From a virus: 31,829 nucleotides of DNA. Of the stretch, positions 1 through 7,127 are shown piece by piece. The stretch is from the IMG/VR virus record IMGVR_UViG_3300029319_000272, positions 1 through 31,829 of that record; one strand, 5' to 3'. Made by a program: the position numbers and the translations under genes. The first letter of the stretch is position 1. Each line of letters begins with the position of its first letter. The notes under the pieces are model-generated. The model was given only the letters and a program-made list of their open reading frames with translations. It was not told the origin of the DNA and did not search any database.

Positions 1-896
1 CGAACAGTACCACCTGTAATACCTGCTGCGATAGCAACATCTTCGTATACCTTGAATGCTTCTTCATCATCTATGGGAAGACCTGCTTGATATCGATTGA
101 TAATCTCTTGACCAATCTCAGTAGGCACTTCAGCTACAGTACCAACGCCCACTCCCTTTACTGCACGAGTAAATATACCACCTGATCTTATCGCTGATGG
201 ATTAAGAACTTTACCTATCAATAATCTATCAGCAATTGAGTCCAGTGCCGCTTGAGGAAGAGCAGCCAGAAATGCAGTGCCTTCACTCATCTCTGTTCTT
301 AGGCCACGATCAATTGCCTCTTTCTGTGCCTCGCGGTTATCACCATAAAAATATGGAATGTTTGCTAGTGCACCGCCAACGATAGCACCTATCGGGCCAC
401 CAACTAAAGCACCTGCACCTGCACCTGTTAAGGTTGTGCCAAGCTGCGGAACTTGTTGTCCTAATGTTTCTACAAAGAATGATGCCGCTTCGCCAACTGT
501 ATCTATATCCTCACGTCTGGTAAGACCTTGAGCTTTCTCCGCTATCTGCTTTTCGTTAGCTTCTATTACAGACTGACCGTAAGTTTCTAATCCTGTTAGG
601 CCAGTAAGCCCACCTATACCTTCAAGTGATGAGCCATATGCTTTCTGTAGCTGATCGATACCCATACCAACGGCAGTGCCAAAGCCGCCTTCTGGCTCTT
701 GCTCTACCACTTGTTCTTGAATTTCTGATTGAGGACTTGGAGCAAACCTGCCCTCTATTTTTCTTGCTAACTCAGTCTCTTTCTGAGTTATAAAATTATT
801 TATCCTAGCCTGCTCTTGTGGAGTAGGTGTTTCACCTGCAATGTTTATGCTGTAACGCTGTCCGAACTGTGGCCCAGATACTGATATAACGCCCAT
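1..896 (-). CDS. Putative internal virion (ejection) protein, 3' end cut by window edge
   Basis: Open reading frame from an ATG at 894-896 to the left edge with no stop (298 complete codons), so the C-terminal part is missing. An AGGG ribosome site lies about 7 nt upstream of the ATG, and the gene starts 8 nt after the stop of its upstream neighbour. The visible part has a polar, Gln/Glu-rich N-terminus, then a Gly/Ala-rich hydrophobic stretch around residues 150-182 (contains GAGAGALVGGPIGAIVGG) that could insert into a membrane, then a mixed helical region. Its place as the last of a run of five virion-like genes, and the glycine-rich membrane-active stretch, fit the large ejection proteins of podoviruses (T7 gp15/gp16 type). 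No transglycosylase motif is visible in this part. The function is inferred from context. Confidence 0.7.
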   Translation of the reverse strand, partial: MGVISVSGPQFGQRYSINIAGETPTPQEQARINNFITQKETELARKIEGRFAPSPQSEIQEQVVEQEPEGGFGTAVGMGIDQLQKAYGSSLEGIGGLTGLTGLETYGQSVIEANEKQIAEKAQGLTRREDIDTVGEAASFFVETLGQQVPQLGTTLTGAGAGALVGGPIGAIVGGALANIPYFYGDNREAQKEAIDRGLRTEMSEGTAFLAALPQAALDSIADRLLIGKVLNPSAIRSGGIFTRAVKGVGVGTVAEVPTEIGQEIINRYQAGLPIDDEEAFKVYEDVAIAAGITGGTV

Positions 897-904
897 AGTT
901 TTCC

Positions 905-2896
905 CTATTGTGTTGCGGTGGCATCAAACTGTACGTTTTGACCTGACCTCATTCTTTCTAGCTCTTGTAGTCTTTCAGATACTGCAATTATTTTTGCCTT
1001 TAAGTCTGGGGGAGTCATATCTATCACTCTATCTATAGTGCCTAAAGCCTCGTCTCCTTCAGCAACTCTTCTATATGACTTGGCTTCTGACTGCAAAGTA
1101 TTAAGATAAGCTCTATTATCATCAATCATTTCGTTTAATCTTTTTGATGTAAGGCCATAGGTAGATCTTAACTCTTCTTCTGCTAAATCTACTTCTCTTT
1201 CTTGAAGACCAAGTCTTCTTTCTGCCAAAGAGGCATCTCTTCTTGCTGCGTCTATATCTGCCTGTGTACTTAACAATCCAAGGATGTCTTTGTCGTACTG
1301 ATTACGAGCTTCTCTCATCTGACTTATACCAACGAGACCTGCCTCACCTAAAGCTGCACCCAATGTAGGTTTATCAGATGCCATCAACGCCATACCTGCC
1401 TGAGCAAGAGCTAACCACTTGTCTGACTCTGCTGACTTCTCACGATCTGCAAGCATTTGAGCGATACGACTCTCAAGTGCTCCATAAGAATCTCCGCCTG
1501 TTGGCATCATTGACCCTACATTTCCTTGATCACCTGCTGTATCCTCAATGATTGTGCTATCTGTAACATCTAAATCTCTTAGAACTGGAGACATAACTGA
1601 GCTAGGATCTATTGGCATTTCTGGTATAACCCCTGCCTGAGACACTTGATCAGCTTCAGACAATACAGTTGGAACATCTTTCTGCATGCCTTCGCCTAAC
1701 GGTTCCAACTCAAGCATACGCTCTCGTTGTTGCCTTCTTGCTATTGCTTCTGGATCTGTGTACCCACCGTAAATATCTTCAGGTAAACTACCGCCTTGAA
1801 CTTCAGCCAACCTTTTAAGAACAGTCATACCTTCCATTGAAGGATCAACAGGAGGCACATCTGTTGGATACGAATAGCCTTGTGTTGGGTCGTTGCTAAA
1901 GTTGTCACCACTTAAAGTAGACTCTTTAGGCTCTGTATTATTTTGTTCCTCAATTATTGCGCTAGAAATAATATCGCCTGCGGTGCTTGGCCCAATGCCT
2001 GCCAAATCTAGCATTTGATTCATTCTTTCTATTTCATCTGCTGTTTGACCGACAGTTGTTCTGCCATAGCTACCGATAGTGGCATCAGTAGGAGAGCTAG
2101 GTTCTGCGTTGGTTGCATCAAAATCAGGAACTATAGAGGAAGAAATATCGTCTGCCTGGGAAGGTATGCTAGGAATGTTCTCATCAAAAAATCCCTGACC
2201 AAAGCCACCCATTGCCTCAGTGCTAGGGTCTGAATCATCAAAGTCACCCATCGCTTGCCGCAGTTGTAAGTTTCTTCGTATCTCATCATTGGCAGCAAAT
2301 GCTGTGGGATCTGGGTCTATTTCTTGTAGGCTTGGCCCCTCATCCATAACCATAGGGCTTGGCATTAAACCTTCATCCGCTAAGACTCTTGGAACTTGAA
2401 AAGGCTGTGCCCCTCTAATCGCTCTTGATGCTGCGTCTGCTGATTTAAAATCAGGATATACGCCAGTGCCCTGAACCTGCTCACCGTTTTGTACAAGTAT
2501 GTAATTGCCACCGCCAGTAGGCTGCACACTTATAGCACCTCCACTGGCTAAACCAACAAGTCCACCTTCTGCCATCATCTGTGGCATACGAGTAGGCTCT
2601 CTCTTCACTGCCATGTCTGCACTTGTGTTTTGTGCAATTGAACTATTTGGAGCCATGTTTCTTGCGATTGCAGTCAAGCCCTCTTGTGGCGCACCTGCTG
2701 CGGTCATCACCTCTTCTGCAACCGTAGGCATATTAGCTGCCTGTTGACGCTTGTAATCATCACGCATACGTCTGCGTCTAGTAAGCTCACTGAGAACCAA
2801 GAACTGAGGCATGTTACCTGATGGAGATTGCATCTCTCTCATAAGCACATTGTCAGAAACGTCTTTGAGGTTGTCTTGAAGCTCTATTATATTCAT
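905..2896 (-). CDS. Putative internal virion or tail protein with AEGG motif and C-terminal coiled coil
   Basis: A 663-aa protein. The N-terminal 90 residues are helical and polar. Around residues 109-122 sits MAEGGLVGLASGG, a short motif I recall from large structural proteins of marine phages; a related YAEGGEV occurs in the gene at 4355-5473. The centre (about 150-470) is acidic, Pro/Ser/Asp-rich and looks disordered. From about 490 the sequence becomes Ala/Glu/Arg/Leu-rich and strongly helical (contains ASLAERRLGLQEREVDLAEE), consistent with a coiled coil. It overlaps the upstream gene by 4 nt (ATGA). No enzymatic motif is seen. Its position between other presumed ejection proteins suggests a virion-internal role; exact function unknown. 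Confidence 0.75.
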   Translation of the reverse strand: MNIIELQDNLKDVSDNVLMREMQSPSGNMPQFLVLSELTRRRRMRDDYKRQQAANMPTVAEEVMTAAGAPQEGLTAIARNMAPNSSIAQNTSADMAVKREPTRMPQMMAEGGLVGLASGGAISVQPTGGGNYILVQNGEQVQGTGVYPDFKSADAASRAIRGAQPFQVPRVLADEGLMPSPMVMDEGPSLQEIDPDPTAFAANDEIRRNLQLRQAMGDFDDSDPSTEAMGGFGQGFFDENIPSIPSQADDISSSIVPDFDATNAEPSSPTDATIGSYGRTTVGQTADEIERMNQMLDLAGIGPSTAGDIISSAIIEEQNNTEPKESTLSGDNFSNDPTQGYSYPTDVPPVDPSMEGMTVLKRLAEVQGGSLPEDIYGGYTDPEAIARRQQRERMLELEPLGEGMQKDVPTVLSEADQVSQAGVIPEMPIDPSSVMSPVLRDLDVTDSTIIEDTAGDQGNVGSMMPTGGDSYGALESRIAQMLADREKSAESDKWLALAQAGMALMASDKPTLGAALGEAGLVGISQMREARNQYDKDILGLLSTQADIDAARRDASLAERRLGLQEREVDLAEEELRSTYGLTSKRLNEMIDDNRAYLNTLQSEAKSYRRVAEGDEALGTIDRVIDMTPPDLKAKIIAVSERLQELERMRSGQNVQFDATATQ

Positions 2897-3939
2897 CCCA
2901 TTAGACCTTTATATAGACCTAGTGCAGATATACCTGCACCAAGTGCATCTTGTACGGGGTTTCTACGCTGTAATTGCTGTATGTTTTCGTTAACTCCTGC
3001 GGGAAGTCCCCTGAGTATTGCAGCTATACGCTCATACTGTTGTTGTGGGAACTCACGCTGACGGATGAAGTCTTCGTAAGCTAGGTCAAGACGGCCTTGA
3101 TCCTCAGCCCTAATGTCACGACCAATAGTATCAAGTAGCTGTGCTCCCTGTATGTCAGCGGCTCGTTGACGTTCACCCAAGCTTGCAAGACCTGCGCCTA
3201 TGTTGGCAAACTGTTGCCCCATACCGCCTAATTGACTTGCCGCACCTAATGCTGCTTGCTCACCTGCAAGCCTTTGACCTATACCAAACTGTCTGTCTGC
3301 ACGATCAGCCTCAAACTGACGAGCTGCCTGCTCAAAAGCTTGTTGCTGCCCTGTGGCCTGTATCTCTCCAAGCTGTCTTTGCAATCCTTCTTGTGCCAAA
3401 GCATCAACAACTCCCCTACGAGAACCGCCAAATGCACCTGCGCTTACAGCGTCTGCATCTCTGCCTGCTTGAGATCTAGCAAAGTCTCTTCTGGCCTGTT
3501 CTTTCTGAACATCCACAACATTTTGCATGTATGGAGACATATACTGACTGACCGCACTGCCTGTAAAAGTTGTGGGATCATATTGACCTGCGGCTCTAAG
3601 CCTGCCAACTGCTTGATCTGTAAATCCAATACCACGACCTGAAGCAGCCATCCCTCGCCTGCCTGCCTGCATAGCCTCTGGCATACCTGCAATACCTTGT
3701 TGAGCAATGCCTCGTGTCATAGCGCGAGATGCACCTATGTCTCCATACATAGATGATTCAGCTATTCTTTCCCCAGGATAAGGCGTGTATCTAGATCGTC
3801 CAGTATACGGATCAAAGGGCAGCATTGCATCTTCAGCGCCCTGAAGCATTCTACGATAGTACGGATCTGAAAACTCAGGCATACTCACTGTACGTGTGGT
3901 AGTATCCGTAGGTATATTTTGACCGCCGCCTTTGCCCAT
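2893..3939 (-). CDS. Putative internal virion protein, Gln/Ala/Arg-rich helical
   Basis: A 348-aa protein. The N-terminus is Gly-rich, followed by a Pro/Tyr/Arg segment with PFDPYTG and YTPYPGERIAE. The middle carries YMSPYMQNVVDVQKEQARRD and a Gly/Ala/Ser patch (GAFGGSRRGV). The C-terminal two thirds are rich in Gln, Ala and Arg and predict as long helices. A short hydrophobic tail ends in LGAGISALGLYKGLMG-like composition. I associate this pattern, especially the MSPYMQ and FGGSR segments, with conserved structural proteins of marine podoviruses, usually of unknown function. It starts 1 nt downstream of the GNAT-like gene and overlaps the next gene by ATGA. A role in the ejectosome is inferred from position. 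Confidence 0.75.
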   Translation of the reverse strand: MGKGGGQNIPTDTTTRTVSMPEFSDPYYRRMLQGAEDAMLPFDPYTGRSRYTPYPGERIAESSMYGDIGASRAMTRGIAQQGIAGMPEAMQAGRRGMAASGRGIGFTDQAVGRLRAAGQYDPTTFTGSAVSQYMSPYMQNVVDVQKEQARRDFARSQAGRDADAVSAGAFGGSRRGVVDALAQEGLQRQLGEIQATGQQQAFEQAARQFEADRADRQFGIGQRLAGEQAALGAASQLGGMGQQFANIGAGLASLGERQRAADIQGAQLLDTIGRDIRAEDQGRLDLAYEDFIRQREFPQQQYERIAAILRGLPAGVNENIQQLQRRNPVQDALGAGISALGLYKGLMG

Positions 3940-3940
3940 T

Positions 3941-4354
3941 TTATAACTCCATTCGGTAAGCTATGTATTCAGGATAAAATCCGTATTTCTTCAAAGCTCT
4001 ACCCCAACCTTTTCTTCCGTAGCCTTCTAGATGACTACATCCTAACTCATTTCCGTAACGCTTCATAGTGTCAATCAACTGATCTTCCCACTCTTTCATC
4101 TGCGTTCCGCCTACCCAATCTAATGCCAGTGCTCTACGTCTAGGATATTGTATTAGTCTTGTGGTAAATGCAGCTACTATCTTATCATCTTCATTCATCA
4201 CAACCCAAAGAACATACATGCCTTCATAAATCCCAGTTAATATATCAATCACTTCTGATTTATCTTTGACTGTATCTACTGCTCTTTTTAATATCCCATC
4301 AACGTCCTTCCATACACTGCCAATTGCCTCTTGAGGCACTAAGCTAACTCTCAA
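3941..4354 (-). CDS. GNAT-like protein related to T7 gp13-type internal virion protein
   Basis: A 137-aa protein with an acetyltransferase-like layout: an N-terminal helix region, strands around 46-66 (MYVLWVVMNEDDKIVAAF), a central strand ALALDWVGG (75-83), an amphipathic helix, and a C-terminal GYGRKGWGRALKKYGF segment (111-126) before the last strand. In T7-like phages, gp13 (internal virion protein A; the Pfam DUF2833 family, from memory) has the same size, the GRxGWxRxLxxxGF-like end and a location among ejection genes. Whether it keeps acetyltransferase activity is doubtful because the classical acetyl-CoA P-loop (Q/RxxGxG/A) is not obvious. It lies directly between two presumed virion genes, with 0-1 nt spacing on each side. 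Confidence 0.7.
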   Translation of the reverse strand: MRVSLVPQEAIGSVWKDVDGILKRAVDTVKDKSEVIDILTGIYEGMYVLWVVMNEDDKIVAAFTTRLIQYPRRRALALDWVGGTQMKEWEDQLIDTMKRYGNELGCSHLEGYGRKGWGRALKKYGFYPEYIAYRMEL

Positions 4355-5473
4355 TTATCCCACCATTTGTTCAAGTTTCTCAGGAGCATCCTCTTCAGCA
4401 CGATTAATAATATCAAGGAAGCCACCACCATATGCCTTCTCCAGAGCATCAGTAGTATTCTTCCTCAGCACAAACTCCCCATCAGACAGGAGAACATCTT
4501 GCTCCCCCTCAAGTGTTGCAGGAACCATGTCATCAACTCCAGAACCATCTCCTGGGCCTCTCACCATTCCTTTATCACCCTCTGCAAAACGAGCCACAGT
4601 ATCATCTAACTCACCCGACTGCACTCGTCCGACAAGATCACGTAATGCGTCCTCGCCGTACTTCTGAACAAACATAGCTAATACTATCTCTGGTTGATCA
4701 GACATTCCTTTAATTGCTTTTATAGCCTCGACAATAACATCCTTCTCATTCATGCCATTGTCTTCCATCATCTCATCGACCTCTACTTCGCCACCTTCTG
4801 CATAATAATATGGGTACTTAGGTGTGCTGCCATCTGCTCTAGGCCTTCTTTGATACTGAAAATAAAGACCTTCCCCAGGGCTTCCCGCGTAAGGATTGGG
4901 ATTAAAAGTTCTTACCATTGGGTTTGGCATAGGTGGTCTTGTTTCTTTATCCTCGTCATCGTCATCTTTTTTTGCTGCACGATTCTCAATCATCTGCATA
5001 TCTGCCATAGACTGACCAAGCATAGCAGGTATAAAAGCTTGTTGCCCTGCTGTGAATGCACCGCCCTTAGTGCCAGTGCCAAAGGGCATTGCTGCATTTG
5101 CTGTCTCTGTGCCAAGAAATTTAGTCGCTAGATCAGATGCACCACCACTAACAACAGAGGTTGCTGATGGGCTTGGTTGGAAAGCAGCTTGTAAAAACCC
5201 ACCCTGCGGTGCTGCTGCGGCAGGTGCTCCTTGAGCTGCTGCTGCTGCCGCTCCACTTGTAGATCCAGACAAACCCCCTAGTATTTTACCGCCAAGGAAA
5301 GATGTCATACCTGTCTGTATGCCTTTACCTATGTCTCCTGTCTGTACAAATGATCCTAATCCTGCCCCTATCCCTGCCAATGCAGGCACTGACATGGCTC
5401 CAAGGGTAGCCCCAAGCGCACCTGTGCCTGCTAATGCAGGTAGTCCTAAGCTAAATAGTAGAGGAAGAACCAT
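4355..5473 (-). CDS. Putative virion protein with Gly/Ala-rich hydrophobic N-terminus and LSDGEFVLR motif
   Basis: A 372-aa protein. Residues 1-75 are hydrophobic and Gly/Ala-rich (LPALAGTGALGATLGAM), then comes an Ala/Gln/Pro low-complexity stretch, an acidic/basic KKDDDDEDKE patch near 170, a Pro/Tyr segment, and YYAEGGEVEVDE around 225. The C-terminal part holds VRGPGDGSGVDDMVPATL followed by LSDGEFVLRKNTTDALEKAYG, a module I recall from many marine phage virion proteins. Its ATG follows a GGAG ribosome site and a near-palindrome at 5485-5502. It begins the block of ejection-like genes directly after the endolysin gene. The biochemical role is unknown; membrane interaction through the N-terminus is an inference. 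Confidence 0.75.
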   Translation of the reverse strand: MVLPLLFSLGLPALAGTGALGATLGAMSVPALAGIGAGLGSFVQTGDIGKGIQTGMTSFLGGKILGGLSGSTSGAAAAAAQGAPAAAAPQGGFLQAAFQPSPSATSVVSGGASDLATKFLGTETANAAMPFGTGTKGGAFTAGQQAFIPAMLGQSMADMQMIENRAAKKDDDDEDKETRPPMPNPMVRTFNPNPYAGSPGEGLYFQYQRRPRADGSTPKYPYYYAEGGEVEVDEMMEDNGMNEKDVIVEAIKAIKGMSDQPEIVLAMFVQKYGEDALRDLVGRVQSGELDDTVARFAEGDKGMVRGPGDGSGVDDMVPATLEGEQDVLLSDGEFVLRKNTTDALEKAYGGGFLDIINRAEEDAPEKLEQMVG

Positions 5474-5484
5474 CTAAATCTCCA

Positions 5485-5502
5485 AAAGTTCTATTGAACT
5501 TT
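5485..5502. repeat. Near-palindrome, variant of AAGTTCAATTGAACTT
   Basis: Plus-strand arms AAAGTTC and GAACTTT (7 nt each) flank a 4-nt centre, TATT. The arms match the perfect palindromes at 11153-11166 and 26459-26474; only the centre differs. It sits in the 53-nt gap between the endolysin stop and the ATG of the next gene, a few nt upstream of the GGAG ribosome site. It could be a DNA operator or an RNA hairpin with a 4-nt loop. Confidence 0.7.
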
Positions 5503-5526
5503 AACATCAAAAGTCCAAACTATCAA

Positions 5527-6135
5527 TTATGTTAACCATTCATATATCTTTTTAGTCTCTTCTTTACGGTGCTTTAACCCGTTGTATCCACCGTTAATAC
5601 GTTTCGTCAGGCGTTTGATTGTGTCATCGTTAACACCCTCATCACAAATTTCCCATAAATTGTTTCTCTTAAAGAACCAAATGGCACTCTCCATCGGGTA
5701 CTTTGTAGCCACAAGATCAGGATCTTTCATGATCTCTGGCAGGTTCATATCATTTGCAAACATAGCGTAATTTTCTTTAAACGTGCATTGCAGAAATCCG
5801 CGACCACGCCACAGATATCCCTGTCCTTCATTGCCGTAACGGTGTCCATAAACTCGATCAGCTAATGCCTGTGGATTGCGAGCACAGCTTTCCGCTTCGC
5901 CCTCTGTTTTAAAGTATTTGCCAAAAACTTTAAGGATAGCTTCTTTAGAGTAGTTTAGATTCTCTTCAACATATCTAAACGTGCCGCTCTCATGCACAAG
6001 CTGCCCAAGAAAATGAGCACCACGCTCTGGGTTTAGTACATAATGATCGCATATCTTCTTTGCAGTATTAGGGCCAAACGCACCATCAGGTGTGGCTCCT
6101 ATCTTTTCTTGTAATGTCTTTAATGGTTCACTCAT
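5527..6135 (-). CDS. Endolysin, GH19 chitinase/lysozyme-like
   Basis: A 202-aa protein that should cleave the peptidoglycan glycan backbone at the end of infection. Residues 1-32 form a short peptidoglycan-binding-like helical start (contains ATPDGAFGPNTAKKI). The catalytic domain shows the GH19 pattern: QLVHESG with the likely acid Glu49, a second Glu at about 58 (EENLNYS), VYGHRYGN (95-102), GRGFLQCT plus NY (111-123), and a late RINGGYNG (179-186). No signal peptide is seen, so export would rely on the holin. It overlaps the nuclease gene by 8 nt and closes the lysis cassette. Family assignment is strong; bond specificity is inferred. Confidence 0.9.
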   Translation of the reverse strand: MSEPLKTLQEKIGATPDGAFGPNTAKKICDHYVLNPERGAHFLGQLVHESGTFRYVEENLNYSKEAILKVFGKYFKTEGEAESCARNPQALADRVYGHRYGNEGQGYLWRGRGFLQCTFKENYAMFANDMNLPEIMKDPDLVATKYPMESAIWFFKRNNLWEICDEGVNDDTIKRLTKRINGGYNGLKHRKEETKKIYEWLT

Positions 6136-6529
6136 CTGGAGCTTTCCTTCTATCTCTCAAGGTCTGCAAGTCCTTTTCTTTCTTGCCGCCGTCATACTCC
6201 CAAGCGTAACCTTGCTCTATCATTACTTCGTTTATAGAATACTTTGACTCTTGATCTTTATAAAACCAACCAAGCATTCTGCCATACTTGCCTTCTTTTT
6301 CTGTCCTGACTATCAGCTTATCAGCGCCCTCAAGCATACCTGTAAGGTGATCTTTTGCCTCAAGACCCATAGCTTTTTCTTCTAAGTCTCTTGTTCTGCT
6401 TTCTGGAGTGTCTATTCCTGCGAGCCTTACCCGTTCCTTCTTCGTTAAATCAAAGCCAAGATCGATGATCACATCTACCGTATCACCATCTACAACCCTA
6501 TCTATTGAAGAAACAAAGTAAGTATACAT
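6128..6529 (-). CDS. Staphylococcal nuclease-like (SNase/thermonuclease) protein
   Basis: A 133-aa single-domain protein of the Ca2+-dependent SNase family. The sequence contains RVVDGDTVDV (Asp14, Asp16), VRLAGIDTPESR (Arg35, Asp40, Glu43), GKYGRMLGW (Arg84) and INEVMIEQGYAW. These correspond to the metal and catalytic residues of staphylococcal nuclease (Asp21, Arg35, Asp40, Glu43, Arg87), so activity is likely. The C-terminal helix is shorter than in the secreted bacterial enzymes. There is no signal peptide, so it would act in the cytoplasm or be released at lysis. It sits between holin and endolysin with a TAATG start overlap. It could degrade host DNA or RNA, or reduce debris at lysis; the substrate is not determined by sequence. 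Confidence 0.88.
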   Translation of the reverse strand: MYTYFVSSIDRVVDGDTVDVIIDLGFDLTKKERVRLAGIDTPESRTRDLEEKAMGLEAKDHLTGMLEGADKLIVRTEKEGKYGRMLGWFYKDQESKYSINEVMIEQGYAWEYDGGKKEKDLQTLRDRRKAPDE

Positions 6530-6912
6530 TATTTCCTCTTAAAGAATGCTGTTGCTCCACGCACACCGAAACTGGCTGAAATTGCAATTCCAAGACTGTA
6601 AAAATACCAGTCTGGGGCTTTTGAGAGTTGTTCAAAACCACGGTCAACCCAACCTTCTGCGCCTGGAATGAAGGCTAAAATAAGCGGGATAGACAGGACA
6701 ATAACAAACCATTCGTCTTTCCAACTCGACCTTGATCCTTGAGCCATGATGCGCTCCCAGTCGGCGATTGATGTCTCTTTTGAGAGCATTATTTTCGCTT
6801 TCGCTTCCGCCTCTGTTAGCTTTAATTTTGCATTTGCAGCATTTGCGTCTGCCTTACCTTTGAGCCAACCGCCTGCAAGTTCGGCTATCGGCCCTATCAT
6901 CTGAGCAATCAT
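6529..6912 (-). CDS. Holin, 3TM type (gene-transfer-agent holin family)
   Basis: A 127-aa membrane protein expected to permeabilise the inner membrane for the endolysin. It has a hydrophobic/amphipathic N-terminus (MIAQMIGPIAELAGGWLKG), a charged helical linker rich in Ala, Lys and Glu (20-50), an SSWKDEW junction, then two clear transmembrane segments at about 68-86 (FVIVLSIPLILAFIPG) and 101-122 (WYFYSLGIAISASFGVRG), ending in basic FFKRK. The DEW entry and the WYxxSLGxxxxxxFGxR segment match the 'holin of 3TMs, for gene-transfer release' family as I know it. It overlaps the upstream gene by ATGA and the nuclease gene by TAATG. Confidence 0.82.
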   Translation of the reverse strand: MIAQMIGPIAELAGGWLKGKADANAANAKLKLTEAEAKAKIMLSKETSIADWERIMAQGSRSSWKDEWFVIVLSIPLILAFIPGAEGWVDRGFEQLSKAPDWYFYSLGIAISASFGVRGATAFFKRK

Positions 6913-7127
6913 GACTGACCACCTCTATCGGTTTTTGCTTCTTTGTTCATCCAGATGCCAAAACAACCAGTAAGCGCACCCATACATACAGACACCAGAC
7001 CTGCCTGACCATTTGTGGGATCGGGCAAAGACATGTACCAATGTACACTTTGATACGTTAAGATCGTAACGACTAGCATCATTAATCTAGGAAAGACTTT
7101 ATAGTCATCGATTATTGTAGCAGGCAT
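6909..7127 (-). CDS. Small two-TM membrane protein, possible second holin or antiholin
   Basis: A 72-aa protein with two hydrophobic segments: about 14-34 (RLMMLVVTILTYQSVHWYMS) and 42-60 (AGLVSVCMGALTGCFGIWM), joined by a short PDPTNGQ turn, and a charged C-terminus. Size and topology fit a class II holin or antiholin. It starts in a TAATG overlap with the upstream gene and is followed by the 3TM holin with an ATGA overlap, so it belongs to the lysis cassette. I do not recognise a specific family; the role is inferred from position and topology. Confidence 0.75.
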   Translation of the reverse strand: MPATIIDDYKVFPRLMMLVVTILTYQSVHWYMSLPDPTNGQAGLVSVCMGALTGCFGIWMNKEAKTDRGGQS

